From Verrucomicrobiota bacterium (GTDB lineage: Bacteria; Verrucomicrobiota; Verrucomicrobiia; Verrucomicrobiales; Akkermansiaceae): a stretch of DNA of 8,724 nt. How positions within the stretch are numbered: the first letter of the stretch is position 1; the number at the start of each line of letters is the position of its first letter. Below are positions 1 through 6,784 of this stretch, piece after piece. Below the pieces are notes generated by a model. That model did not search any database, was not told the DNA's origin, and was given only the letters and a program-made list of their open reading frames with translations. The stretch spans positions 1-8,724 of the forward strand of contig VFJU01000032.1 in assembly GCA_009885905.1 (NCBI GenBank). The letters are read 5' to 3'. Both the position numbers and the translations under genes were made by a program.

Positions 1-2
1 AC

Positions 3-452
3 ATTCTTGGCTTTTCCGCTGGGACTGCCGTCGCGATTTTCGCCCTCGAGAATCTACCGGAATCGGTGCAGATCGATGAGGTCGTGCTCTTGGGGACCTC
101 GATCAGCCGCGACTATGATTTGACCCGTGCGCTCAAACGCGTGAAGGGCCGCGTTTACATTTATACATCGACCCACGATCGGATGCTCGGATTTCTAATG
201 CCGTTCTCCGGAACCGCCGACCGCAAATTTGGCGATCCGGGTGCTGGCATCACTGGATTCGTTATGCCGAAATCAGCCAGCGCTGAGACCCGCAAGCTGT
301 ACGCCAGTAAGCTCGTCACCATCCCATGGACCGCGGAGTTGGAGAAAGACGGCGACTACGGCCGCCACTTCGACAACGTGAAAATGGAATTCATTCGCGA
401 TCATGTGGCGCCGCTATTCATGGGTCGCACGGTTGCCGGCCTGAAGAAGTGA
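3..452 (+). CDS. alpha/beta-hydrolase family protein, 3' part only (5' end outside the window)
   Basis: The frame is open from the first bases, so the N-terminus lies upstream; 149 residues are visible. The visible part starts at the nucleophile elbow of an alpha/beta hydrolase: ILGFSAGT, a GxSxG motif with the candidate nucleophile Ser at visible residue 5. The strand VYIYTSTHD (residues 51-59) ends in a possible acid Asp59, and GRHF (120-123) carries a possible catalytic His122 shortly before the C-terminal helix. The order Ser, Asp, His matches the fold. The substrate cannot be told; it could be an esterase, lipase or peptidase-like enzyme. The GTG at 66 is internal, because it would remove the nucleophile motif. 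The stop is TGA at 450-452, and 106 bases separate it from the glutaredoxin gene. The fold call is inference from motifs; I recognise no specific gene. Confidence 0.7.
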   Translation: MLGFSAGTAVAIFALENLPESVQIDEVVLLGTSISRDYDLTRALKRVKGRVYIYTSTHDRMLGFLMPFSGTADRKFGDPGAGITGFVMPKSASAETRKLYASKLVTIPWTAELEKDGDYGRHFDNVKMEFIRDHVAPLFMGRTVAGLKK

Positions 453-528
453 GCGGGGAAGCCTTCGTGCATGAGGCACTAAGGCGAATGCCGTGGATTT
501 TTCGCAAAGCTTGCGGATTTTGATTTTC

Positions 529-543
529 TGAGTAATTTACTCA
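529..543. promoter_or_regulatory. 15-bp palindrome, candidate operator upstream of the glutaredoxin gene
   Basis: TGAGTAA-T-TTACTCA is a perfect inverted repeat with 7-base arms and a one-base centre, ending 15 bases before the ATG at 559. Such a site can bind a dimeric regulator. A weak promoter match overlaps it (TTGCGG at 511-516 and TAATTT at 533-538, 16 apart), so a bound protein would block transcription. The palindrome is seen directly; the regulatory role and promoter are inferred. It could also arise by chance in AT-rich DNA. Confidence 0.4.
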
Positions 544-558
544 TAACCAAGTTAAGCA

Positions 559-936
559 ATGTCAGAAACTACCTCATCCCCGAAAATCACCGCCTACCTC
601 AAAACTTTTTGTGGCTGGAGCGAAGGCATCCGCGCCATCATGCGGAAATACGAACTACCTTTCGAAGAGAAGGACATCATTAAAAACCCAGCATTTCGCT
701 GGGAAATGGAGCAGCGCAGCGGTCAGCAACTCTCGCCTTGTGTGGAAATCGACGGTCACATGCTGCCTGATATTTCCGGCGAGGAAGTCGAAAAATGGAT
801 GCTTGAAAATGGCTACTTTGAAGCCAACGACGTAGCTCCAGACGCGCCGATCAACTCGGCCTGCACGGACGAACAACACGCGGAAATGGCCATGGGTCGG
901 ACGCCTGTACCCGGCAAGATTCGCTTTCTCGATTAA
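559..936 (+). CDS. glutaredoxin-family protein with a monothiol CGWS active site
   Basis: This 125-residue protein has a thioredoxin-like glutaredoxin domain over about residues 8-86. The active-site motif CGWS is at 18-21, after the first strand (KITAYLKTF). The usual second half follows: helix GIRAIMRKYELPFEEKDI, then SGQQLSPCVEIDGHMLPDISGEEVEKWM, where LSPCVEIDG takes the place of the common TVPxVFIxG segment around the cis-proline. A CxxS site is the monothiol type, linked to glutathione-dependent reduction or iron-sulfur cluster handling; which of these applies here is not shown. Residues 87-125 are an acidic, cysteine-containing tail (NSACTDEQHAEMAM) not typical of minimal glutaredoxins. 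The start is ATG at 559; no Shine-Dalgarno sequence precedes it. The stop is TAA at 934-936, but the same frame stays open and protein-like for 21 more codons (see the next entry). Confidence 0.82.
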   Translation: MSETTSSPKITAYLKTFCGWSEGIRAIMRKYELPFEEKDIIKNPAFRWEMEQRSGQQLSPCVEIDGHMLPDISGEEVEKWMLENGYFEANDVAPDAPINSACTDEQHAEMAMGRTPVPGKIRFLD

Positions 937-1002
937 AAAATTGGCGACCCGGAGACCGAATGGGTCGAATTCATAGACAAACTATCCGCCGAGGGGTATT
1001 GA
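937..1002 (+). other. in-frame, protein-like continuation after the glutaredoxin stop codon
   Basis: Reading on past the TAA at 934-936 in the same frame gives 21 sense codons before TGA at 1000-1002, including GDPETEWVEFIDKLSAEGY. The residues look like a surface amphipathic helix, not random sequence. The TAA may be a recent nonsense change (CAA or GAA to TAA) or a stop that is read through; the stretch may also be non-coding. It overlaps a modest hairpin: AATT at 939-942 and CGACCC at 945-950 pair with GGGTCG at 962-967 and AATT at 968-971. That hairpin has no T-run after it, so it is a poor intrinsic terminator. Confidence 0.3.
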
Positions 1003-1012
1003 TTCAATTGAA
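1003..1012. promoter_or_regulatory. 10-bp palindrome just before the ECF sigma start codon
   Basis: TTCAATTGAA is a perfect palindrome ending two bases before the ATG at 1015, where a ribosome binding site would normally lie. No Shine-Dalgarno sequence is present. It could be an operator or only AT-rich leader sequence. Ten bases is short and no second copy was noticed. Confidence 0.2.
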
Positions 1013-1014
1013 CG

Positions 1015-1542
1015 ATGGATTCTCCCGCAAATGAATGGAAAAAGTGGCTGGCCGAGAACGGTCCCCGCTTGCTTCTTTTTGCGCGTGGATGGTGTAATTC
1101 TCGCCAAGACGCCGAGGATCTTGTGCAGGACGCCGTTCTGAAAATGTGGCATCACCAAGCGGAAAAAGGTCACCGCACCCCCGACCTGCCACTGGTTTTT
1201 TCCACCATCCGCTTCGGTGGTCTCAACCATCACCGCACCGAGTCCCGTCGCCGCAAACGCGAGGAGTCGGTGATTTACCTCAACGACTTCAAAGACGTCT
1301 GGCTCGACCCCCTGTTAGAGGAGGACGAAGAGGCTTTGATTCTAAGAGAGGCGGTGCAAAATCTCAGCCAAAAACTCCGTGAGGTGGTGGTCATGAAGTT
1401 CTGGGGTGGTCTAACATTTTCACAAATTTCGGAAACTCTCGCGGTGTCGCCTAACACAGCTGCCTCGAGATATCGCTACGCATTGGAACAACTGGCACAC
1501 GAGTTGCGCCGCATCAAGGAGGACCGCCATGCAAGCGCTTGA
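1015..1542 (+). CDS. ECF-type RNA polymerase sigma factor (sigma-70 family)
   Basis: This 175-residue protein has the two-domain layout of extracytoplasmic-function sigma factors. Region 2 spans about residues 10-80, with the core-polymerase-binding helix QDAEDLVQDAVLKMW (31-45) and a basic stretch near 66-83 (NHHRTESRRRKREE) around the -10-recognising part. An acidic linker (LLEEDEEAL) follows. Region 4 spans about 113-165 and ends in a helix-turn-helix, LTFSQISETLAVSPNTAA (133-150), for -35 recognition. Regions 1 and 3 are absent, as in the ECF class. The gene ends 14 bases inside the next gene, which encodes a probable membrane anti-sigma factor, so the pair is probably translationally coupled. 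The start at 1015 is the first ATG in frame and gives a normal ECF length. The target promoters and inducing signal are unknown. Confidence 0.93.
   Translation: MDSPANEWKKWLAENGPRLLLFARGWCNSRQDAEDLVQDAVLKMWHHQAEKGHRTPDLPLVFSTIRFGGLNHHRTESRRRKREESVIYLNDFKDVWLDPLLEEDEEALILREAVQNLSQKLREVVVMKFWGGLTFSQISETLAVSPNTAASRYRYALEQLAHELRRIKEDRHASA
1516..1523 (+). promoter_or_regulatory. strong Shine-Dalgarno sequence of the anti-sigma gene, inside the sigma gene
   Basis: AAGGAGGA lies five bases before the ATG at 1529 and is a near-perfect match to the anti-Shine-Dalgarno sequence. It fixes the start of the downstream gene. It is the only strong ribosome binding site I see in the window, which suggests that keeping anti-sigma synthesis high relative to sigma matters. 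Confidence 0.85.
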
Positions 1543-2002
1543 CCCCATCGAAACCATTCTAGCCCGCTTGATGCCGCCGGCATTGAGCCAAGATTGTCAG
1601 CATGACATCGACACGATGCTCGATGAACTGGCGGCCCCTCTCGCGGAAAATGGCGCGTCAAGTCCCAGCGAAAAAACCGTGCCACGCTGGCTTCTCGGCG
1701 GTGGAATCGCGGCAGCGGTGGCTGGGCTGTTAGCCGTGGCCGCATTTCAGCGGGTCACTCCTAAGTCGGATACAATCGCCAGCGCACCAGCCTCACCTGA
1801 CTTTGTCTTGGTGAGTGGATCTGATAGAATTGAATCAGTCACGGACGAGGGCCAGCATGAAAATTTTGATGGTTCCGCCATGCATGCATTGCGATTGAGC
1901 GCGGTGGAAGAAAATAATGTTAGGGATCAGCAATCTGGAATGGTCGTTCAAATTTCTGCAAGGCGTGATGAGTTTTTGTTCACTCCGGTCACATCTTTCT
2001 AA
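1529..2002 (+). CDS. single-pass membrane protein, probable anti-sigma factor of the ECF sigma
   Basis: This 157-residue protein has an N-terminal cytoplasmic part (about 1-52) with two predicted helices, one transmembrane segment WLLGGGIAAAVAGLLAVAAF (54-73), and an extracytoplasmic tail of about 84 residues. Overlap with the sigma gene by 14 bases, and the same topology as many ECF anti-sigma factors, support the role. The zinc-binding HxxxCxxC motif of the ZAS class is absent: there is one cysteine (Cys23), in QDCQHDID. If it is an anti-sigma factor it belongs to another class, or it is a regulated partner whose inhibitory surface is not recognisable by eye. The tail ends in MVVQISARRDEFLFTPVTSF, perhaps a short beta structure that senses envelope state. 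The function is inferred from position and topology; I see no named domain. Confidence 0.65.
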   Translation: MQALDPIETILARLMPPALSQDCQHDIDTMLDELAAPLAENGASSPSEKTVPRWLLGGGIAAAVAGLLAVAAFQRVTPKSDTIASAPASPDFVLVSGSDRIESVTDEGQHENFDGSAMHALRLSAVEENNVRDQQSGMVVQISARRDEFLFTPVTSF

Positions 2003-2003
2003 C

Positions 2004-2759
2004 ATGAAATCAAGCATCATCGTTGCCTTCTGGATGATGCAGGTTTTAGGGTCTGCGGGAGAACCCGCAGTCTCCCCGTTACCGCAACCGAAGCCGTCGG
2101 TTTCGTGGCTTGGTTTGCGGGTGACAAAGCCGGATTTAACGGTGACCAAGCATGTGCCGTCATTGCCGCCGGGGATTGGATTCGTGGTGAAATCCATCGA
2201 TGCGGGAGGCCCAGCCGAGACGGCGGGGTTGCTTGAATTTGATTTGATCTGGAAATTGAACGACCAGTGGTTGGTCAACGAGGCGCAACTGGCCGTGTTG
2301 CTGCGTATTTCCAAGCCGGGTGACGAGGTGGTGCTCGCGGGATTCCGTGAGGGCAAGCCACTCGAGGTGAAATTGACGCTGGGAAAGGCACCGGCGACGA
2401 CCAATTCGTTTCCGCCTGAGATGCTCGACTCCCTAGTGCTGCCCGGTGTCTGCCCAGGACCGATGCGGATGGTCGATGTGGCAGACAAATCTGCCAGTTT
2501 TTCCAGTGACGAAGGTCGTGCGGTCGTCCGGCGCGATGGAGAGTTTTTTCAAATCAACCTCGCGGGGCCAAAGGGCGAGGTCATTTTCGAGGAAAAGGTG
2601 AGCGGCGAAGATTCACTCAAAAAAGTCCCTGAAAAGTGGCGGATGAAAGTTCAAGTTCTCTGCCGGACACTGGACCAAGCGCTCTCTGGGCAAATGGTGC
2701 CGCTGCGCCAACCGAGGCCTCGCGTGGTGCCGCCCGTGGGCGTTTTGCCGTCAAATTGA
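2004..2759 (+). CDS. exported PDZ-domain protein of the sigma/anti-sigma operon
   Basis: The start is placed at ATG 2004, one base after the anti-sigma stop, not at the in-frame ATG 1917, which lies inside the previous gene and would bury the signal peptide. The resulting 251-residue protein begins with a signal peptide (MKSSIIVAFWMMQVLGSA, cleavage probably near residue 18) and a proline-rich linker. Residues 34-128 form a PDZ domain: LGLRV, then GIGFVVKSIDAGGPAETAGL, then FDLIWKLNDQWLVN and GDEVVLAGFREGKPLEVKLTLG. No protease domain is present. The second half (about 150-251) is an uncharacterised region with alternating charged strands (RAVVRRDGEFFQINLAGPKG). PDZ domains bind exposed C-terminal peptides; in the RseP/DegS envelope-stress pathways they gate sigma release. 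A sensor or scaffold role here is inference. Translation probably depends on re-initiation, since no ribosome binding site is seen. Confidence 0.75.
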   Translation: MKSSIIVAFWMMQVLGSAGEPAVSPLPQPKPSVSWLGLRVTKPDLTVTKHVPSLPPGIGFVVKSIDAGGPAETAGLLEFDLIWKLNDQWLVNEAQLAVLLRISKPGDEVVLAGFREGKPLEVKLTLGKAPATTNSFPPEMLDSLVLPGVCPGPMRMVDVADKSASFSSDEGRAVVRRDGEFFQINLAGPKGEVIFEEKVSGEDSLKKVPEKWRMKVQVLCRTLDQALSGQMVPLRQPRPRVVPPVGVLPSN

Positions 2760-2772
2760 CCCAATAGCAGAT

Positions 2773-2801
2773 TTGTCATTGGAATACCTTGCGTTTTTAA
2801 C
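2773..2801 (+). promoter_or_regulatory. candidate promoter of the long GreA gene
   Basis: TTGTCA (2773-2778, 5 of 6 consensus bases) and TTTAAC (2796-2801, 4 of 6) are 17 bases apart. Transcription would begin near 2808, leaving a leader of about 17 bases. A small inverted repeat, CCAAT (2761-2765) with ATTGG (2778-2782), overlaps the -35 box. The match is moderate and unconfirmed. Confidence 0.35.
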
Positions 2802-2824
2802 CTCGGCTTTGCATCTTGCGCCAT

Positions 2825-4666
2825 ATGCATCCTGACGTGGCGAAACTGGTTGAAGCGGGTCGAATTCCTAAACCGGTCGGTGAGCGCCTTTCTCAATTGG
2901 CTCCCGGAAATTTTTGTATTCATAAATCATTCGGTGCCGGAAAGGTGATCGATTGGGATCTTCCCAATAAAAAAGTCACCATCGACTTCGAAAAATCTGC
3001 CGGTCAGAGCATGGAATTGCAGTTCGCATTCCAGAAAACCGAGTGGATCGCGGGTGATGACTTCAGGGCAAAAAAAATCGAACAAATTGAGGAACTTCGT
3101 GGCTTGGTCAAGACCGACCCACTGGCACTTGTGGTTCACCTGCTCGAAAGCCACGGAGGCAGCCTAACCGGAGACGCTCTGGAAAAAGAACTCTCAGGCA
3201 CAGTCATCCCAGAGGCTAATTTCAAAAAATGGTGGGACTCCACCAAGAAAGCTCTCCGCGAAAGCCGACTCGCCACGGTCCCGCAAAAACGCACTGATCT
3301 ACTCGTGCTGCGTGTCGGTGACCGCAGCCCTGCGCAGGCCTTGGTCGCGGATTTTGAAGCGGCCCGCGACATCAAGGGCATGATCCGCGCACTGGAGGCT
3401 ATCGCTGCGGACATCGGTGCATTCGAAAATGATACGGACGCCCTCAAGCGGTTGCTCAACGACATCGATGAAGGTGCAAAAAAAGCCGCCCGCGTTCAAC
3501 TCGGTCAGGCGCTCCAACTTGTGGCCGCTCGCGATGAAGTGATCGGATCTTCCAAACTGCTAGAGCTTGATCCATCCGCGGTACGCCTCTCGGATTTACT
3601 ACTCTCGGCAGAACCTACCCGCCTAGCAGAAGAGGCTGGAACGCTGCCGTCCGGTCGCCAACGTGCAGTCTACGAAGCATTTCCTAATGCTTTCGGCGAA
3701 GAATGGGTTGGCAAAATTGTGCAAGTTTTTGACCGTGTCGGTGCTCGTGGTGTCACGGAAATCGCCCGTATTCTCCAAGAACGTAATTCGATGCCCGCGC
3801 TGGTCACCCACCTTCGCTCGGCGATCGCTCGGCGCGCCATGGGCCCAGACGCTTTGATCTGGGTCTGCCGTGAGCGCAAGGGTCCCGCAAGCGAGATCTT
3901 TAGCGCGGATGTCGGGGCCTCGGTGCTCAACCTCCTCGAGAACGATCATCTATCAGATGGCCCGCGTAAGACTTCGCGCCTCCAATCATTGTTGGGCGAT
4001 GACAAGACGCTGCTGACCGACCTCGTCGCCATCATGGACATCAACGAGACGCGGAATTTCGGCCGCCGCCTTCTCGACTGCCCAGTCTTCGGTGAACTCG
4101 AAAAGAAATCCCTCATGGCCCGCATCATCAAGGCCCGTCCGGAAACGGTAGAACTCGTGAACGGCATCAATGCCAAACGTCCCGACGAAATTTTACTCGT
4201 CTCATGGGAAAGCCTCGAAAAGAAAAAGGCCGAACTTGACGATCTGATCCGTAATAAAATCCCACAAAATCTCAATGACGTGAAAATCGCCCGATCCTAC
4301 GGCGACCTTCGTGAAAACTTTGAATACAAATCCGCCAAGGATTTAGAAAAATACCTCGCTCACCGCAGGAATGCGCTGGATAAGGAAATTTCTAACGCCC
4401 GCGGCACAGATTTTAAAGGCTCAGACGCGAGCAAGGTGAACATCGGTACGATTGTCACTCTAACGGATGCGTCTGGCCGGGAAAGCATCATGACGGTGCT
4501 CGGTGCTTGGGACTCCGAACCAGAAACCAAAACGGTTTCATATCTATCAGAAGTTGGTAAGGCTCTCGTGGGGCGCGTGCCTAACGAAACTGTCGAGATC
4601 CGCGACGAGGTAACTGAATTGATGGCCACTCTGACGATCATCTCGATCAAGCCATTCCATCCGTAA
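2825..4666 (+). CDS. giant GreA/GreB-type transcript cleavage factor with a long N-terminal extension
   Basis: The ATG at 2825 gives 613 residues; canonical GreA has about 158. The last third is a full Gre factor. Residues 456-530 form the N-terminal coiled coil, with the tip motif GDLRENFEY (493-501) keeping the two acidic residues (Asp494, Glu497) that match E. coli GreA Asp41 and Glu44 and position Mg2+ in the polymerase secondary channel. Residues 537-612 form the FKBP-like C-terminal domain (VNIGTIVTLTD, VSYLSEVGKALVG). Residues 1-450 are extra. At 24-77 is a small beta domain with HKSFGAGKVIDWD, like Tudor/SH3 modules in the UvrD/PcrA C-terminus and CarD. Residues 90-150 contain a FKKWWDSTKKALRE helix. 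Residues 160-450 look like helical repeats. Gre proteins rescue backtracked RNA polymerase; the extension may add polymerase or partner contacts. The TTG at 2816 is a less likely start. Enolase follows after 38 bases, probably in one transcript. Confidence 0.85.
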   Translation: MHPDVAKLVEAGRIPKPVGERLSQLAPGNFCIHKSFGAGKVIDWDLPNKKVTIDFEKSAGQSMELQFAFQKTEWIAGDDFRAKKIEQIEELRGLVKTDPLALVVHLLESHGGSLTGDALEKELSGTVIPEANFKKWWDSTKKALRESRLATVPQKRTDLLVLRVGDRSPAQALVADFEAARDIKGMIRALEAIAADIGAFENDTDALKRLLNDIDEGAKKAARVQLGQALQLVAARDEVIGSSKLLELDPSAVRLSDLLLSAEPTRLAEEAGTLPSGRQRAVYEAFPNAFGEEWVGKIVQVFDRVGARGVTEIARILQERNSMPALVTHLRSAIARRAMGPDALIWVCRERKGPASEIFSADVGASVLNLLENDHLSDGPRKTSRLQSLLGDDKTLLTDLVAIMDINETRNFGRRLLDCPVFGELEKKSLMARIIKARPETVELVNGINAKRPDEILLVSWESLEKKKAELDDLIRNKIPQNLNDVKIARSYGDLRENFEYKSAKDLEKYLAHRRNALDKEISNARGTDFKGSDASKVNIGTIVTLTDASGRESIMTVLGAWDSEPETKTVSYLSEVGKALVGRVPNETVEIRDEVTELMATLTIISIKPFHP

Positions 4667-4689
4667 ATTTTAAAACCCTGCCAAATTAA

Positions 4690-6000
<1,311 letters not shown>

Positions 6001-6029
6001 TCGTTAGAGATTTTTTTGCTAGATTCATC

Positions 6030-6062
6030 AACGGTGGCCCCATCTGTGGGTCACCGTTTTTT
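6030..6062 (+). terminator. intrinsic terminator after enolase
   Basis: An 11-base-pair stem, AACGGTGGCCC pairing with GGGTCACCGTT (one G-U pair), closes a seven-base loop and runs straight into six T residues (6057-6062). There is no matching A-run on the left side, so it works for plus-strand transcripts only and does not serve the minus-strand gene that ends at 6116. It lies 30 bases after the enolase stop. Confidence 0.92.
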
Positions 6063-6115
6063 GTTAGGATCATCTGAGAATTATCGATGAATCACACGCT
6101 GCACCGCTGGCTTGA

Positions 6116-6682
6116 TCAACGGTGGAGTAGGCTGAGAATGGGCGGTAAAGTTTGTTTCCACGCTTGCGCGACGGCACAGCGAATGACGGCGTCTTCATCA
6201 TCTCGCTTAGGGAAGCTTTTGGCTTCACGGATTTTTTTTGCAGCACGGTGGATCGCAGCCAGTTCGTTAGGAAGTGATAGAATTCCAATCGCCGCAGACA
6301 ATGCGGTGGCACCAAGTAAAACTGCAATTCCACCCATAACCGGGATTTTCGCAACGAACACCGCAAACACCGCGACGATCCCACAGAGTGGCGGAACGGC
6401 CATACCAAAGCGGCGGGCATTTTCTCTCGCCGCGACAGCCTTAGGGTCCTGGCTTCGCCACCCGTCGAGTGCCTTGAGACGGAGTTGATGGCCAAACTCG
6501 GCGGCGGTGCCATCGGCTCGGTGGATCACTGCGGCATCGTCCGGAGCCGGCATCCATGTTGCTAGATCGCACCGGCATAGGCGCTCTCCTTCTTGAGCAA
6601 GCACGCGAACCCCGAAAAACCAACGGGCGATGAGTGCCGCGGCGATGGGGATGACAGAAATAATAAACAGGATGCGCCACAT
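6116..6682 (-). CDS. small membrane protein, perhaps related to YugP-type zinc metallopeptidases but lacking their active site
   Basis: The ATG at 6682 gives 188 residues; an in-frame TTG at 6736 would add 18 polar residues before the first membrane helix and is less likely. There is a transmembrane helix at about residues 3-24 (WRILFIISVIPIAAALIARWFF) and a pair at about 94-135. Between them is a soluble loop (25-93). After the last helix comes SLPNELAAIHRAAKKIREA (136-154), then a C-terminal helix. The layout, and especially the SLPNELAAIHRA segment after paired membrane helices, resembles the LVTLPVEFDASRRA region of YugP family peptidases. The HExxH zinc site of that family is absent; EFGHQ (62-66) is the nearest remnant. 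The relationship is a by-eye inference. Without it, this is an unassigned three-helix membrane protein. No ribosome binding site is seen. Confidence 0.55.
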   Translation of the reverse strand: MWRILFIISVIPIAAALIARWFFGVRVLAQEGERLCRCDLATWMPAPDDAAVIHRADGTAAEFGHQLRLKALDGWRSQDPKAVAARENARRFGMAVPPLCGIVAVFAVFVAKIPVMGGIAVLLGATALSAAIGILSLPNELAAIHRAAKKIREAKSFPKRDDEDAVIRCAVAQAWKQTLPPILSLLHR

Positions 6683-6706
6683 GGTGTGAGAAAGGTGTGA
6701 AAGGTG
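6683..6706. repeat. short imperfect tandem repeat in the leader of the membrane protein gene
   Basis: GGTGTGA occurs at 6683-6689 and 6694-6700, and AAAGGTG at 6691-6697 and 6700-6706, giving two and a half units of 9-11 bases. On the minus strand this is a CACCTTTCACACC-type pyrimidine-rich leader directly before the ATG at 6682. It may affect translation or be slippage debris; no function is evident. The 102-base gap it lies in shows nothing else clear. Confidence 0.35.
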
Positions 6707-6784
6707 CCAGATGAAAGAGGAAGACCTATTTTTCAACAGGCGAAGAAATCAGCAGGAAATTTGCGGTGGGCCTGGTTTGGTACG

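Noticed and set aside
1917..2003. Upstream ATG for the PDZ protein
   Set aside because: It overlaps the membrane protein gene and would bury the signal peptide. ATG 2004 gives a proper exported N-terminus.
1835..2488. 217-codon minus-strand ORF opposite the PDZ gene
   Set aside because: It is antisense to a supported gene and low in recognisable structure; a codon-bias shadow.
6070..6513. 147-codon minus-strand ORF overlapping the membrane protein gene in another frame
   Set aside because: The other frame gives coherent membrane helices; this one gives scrambled composition.
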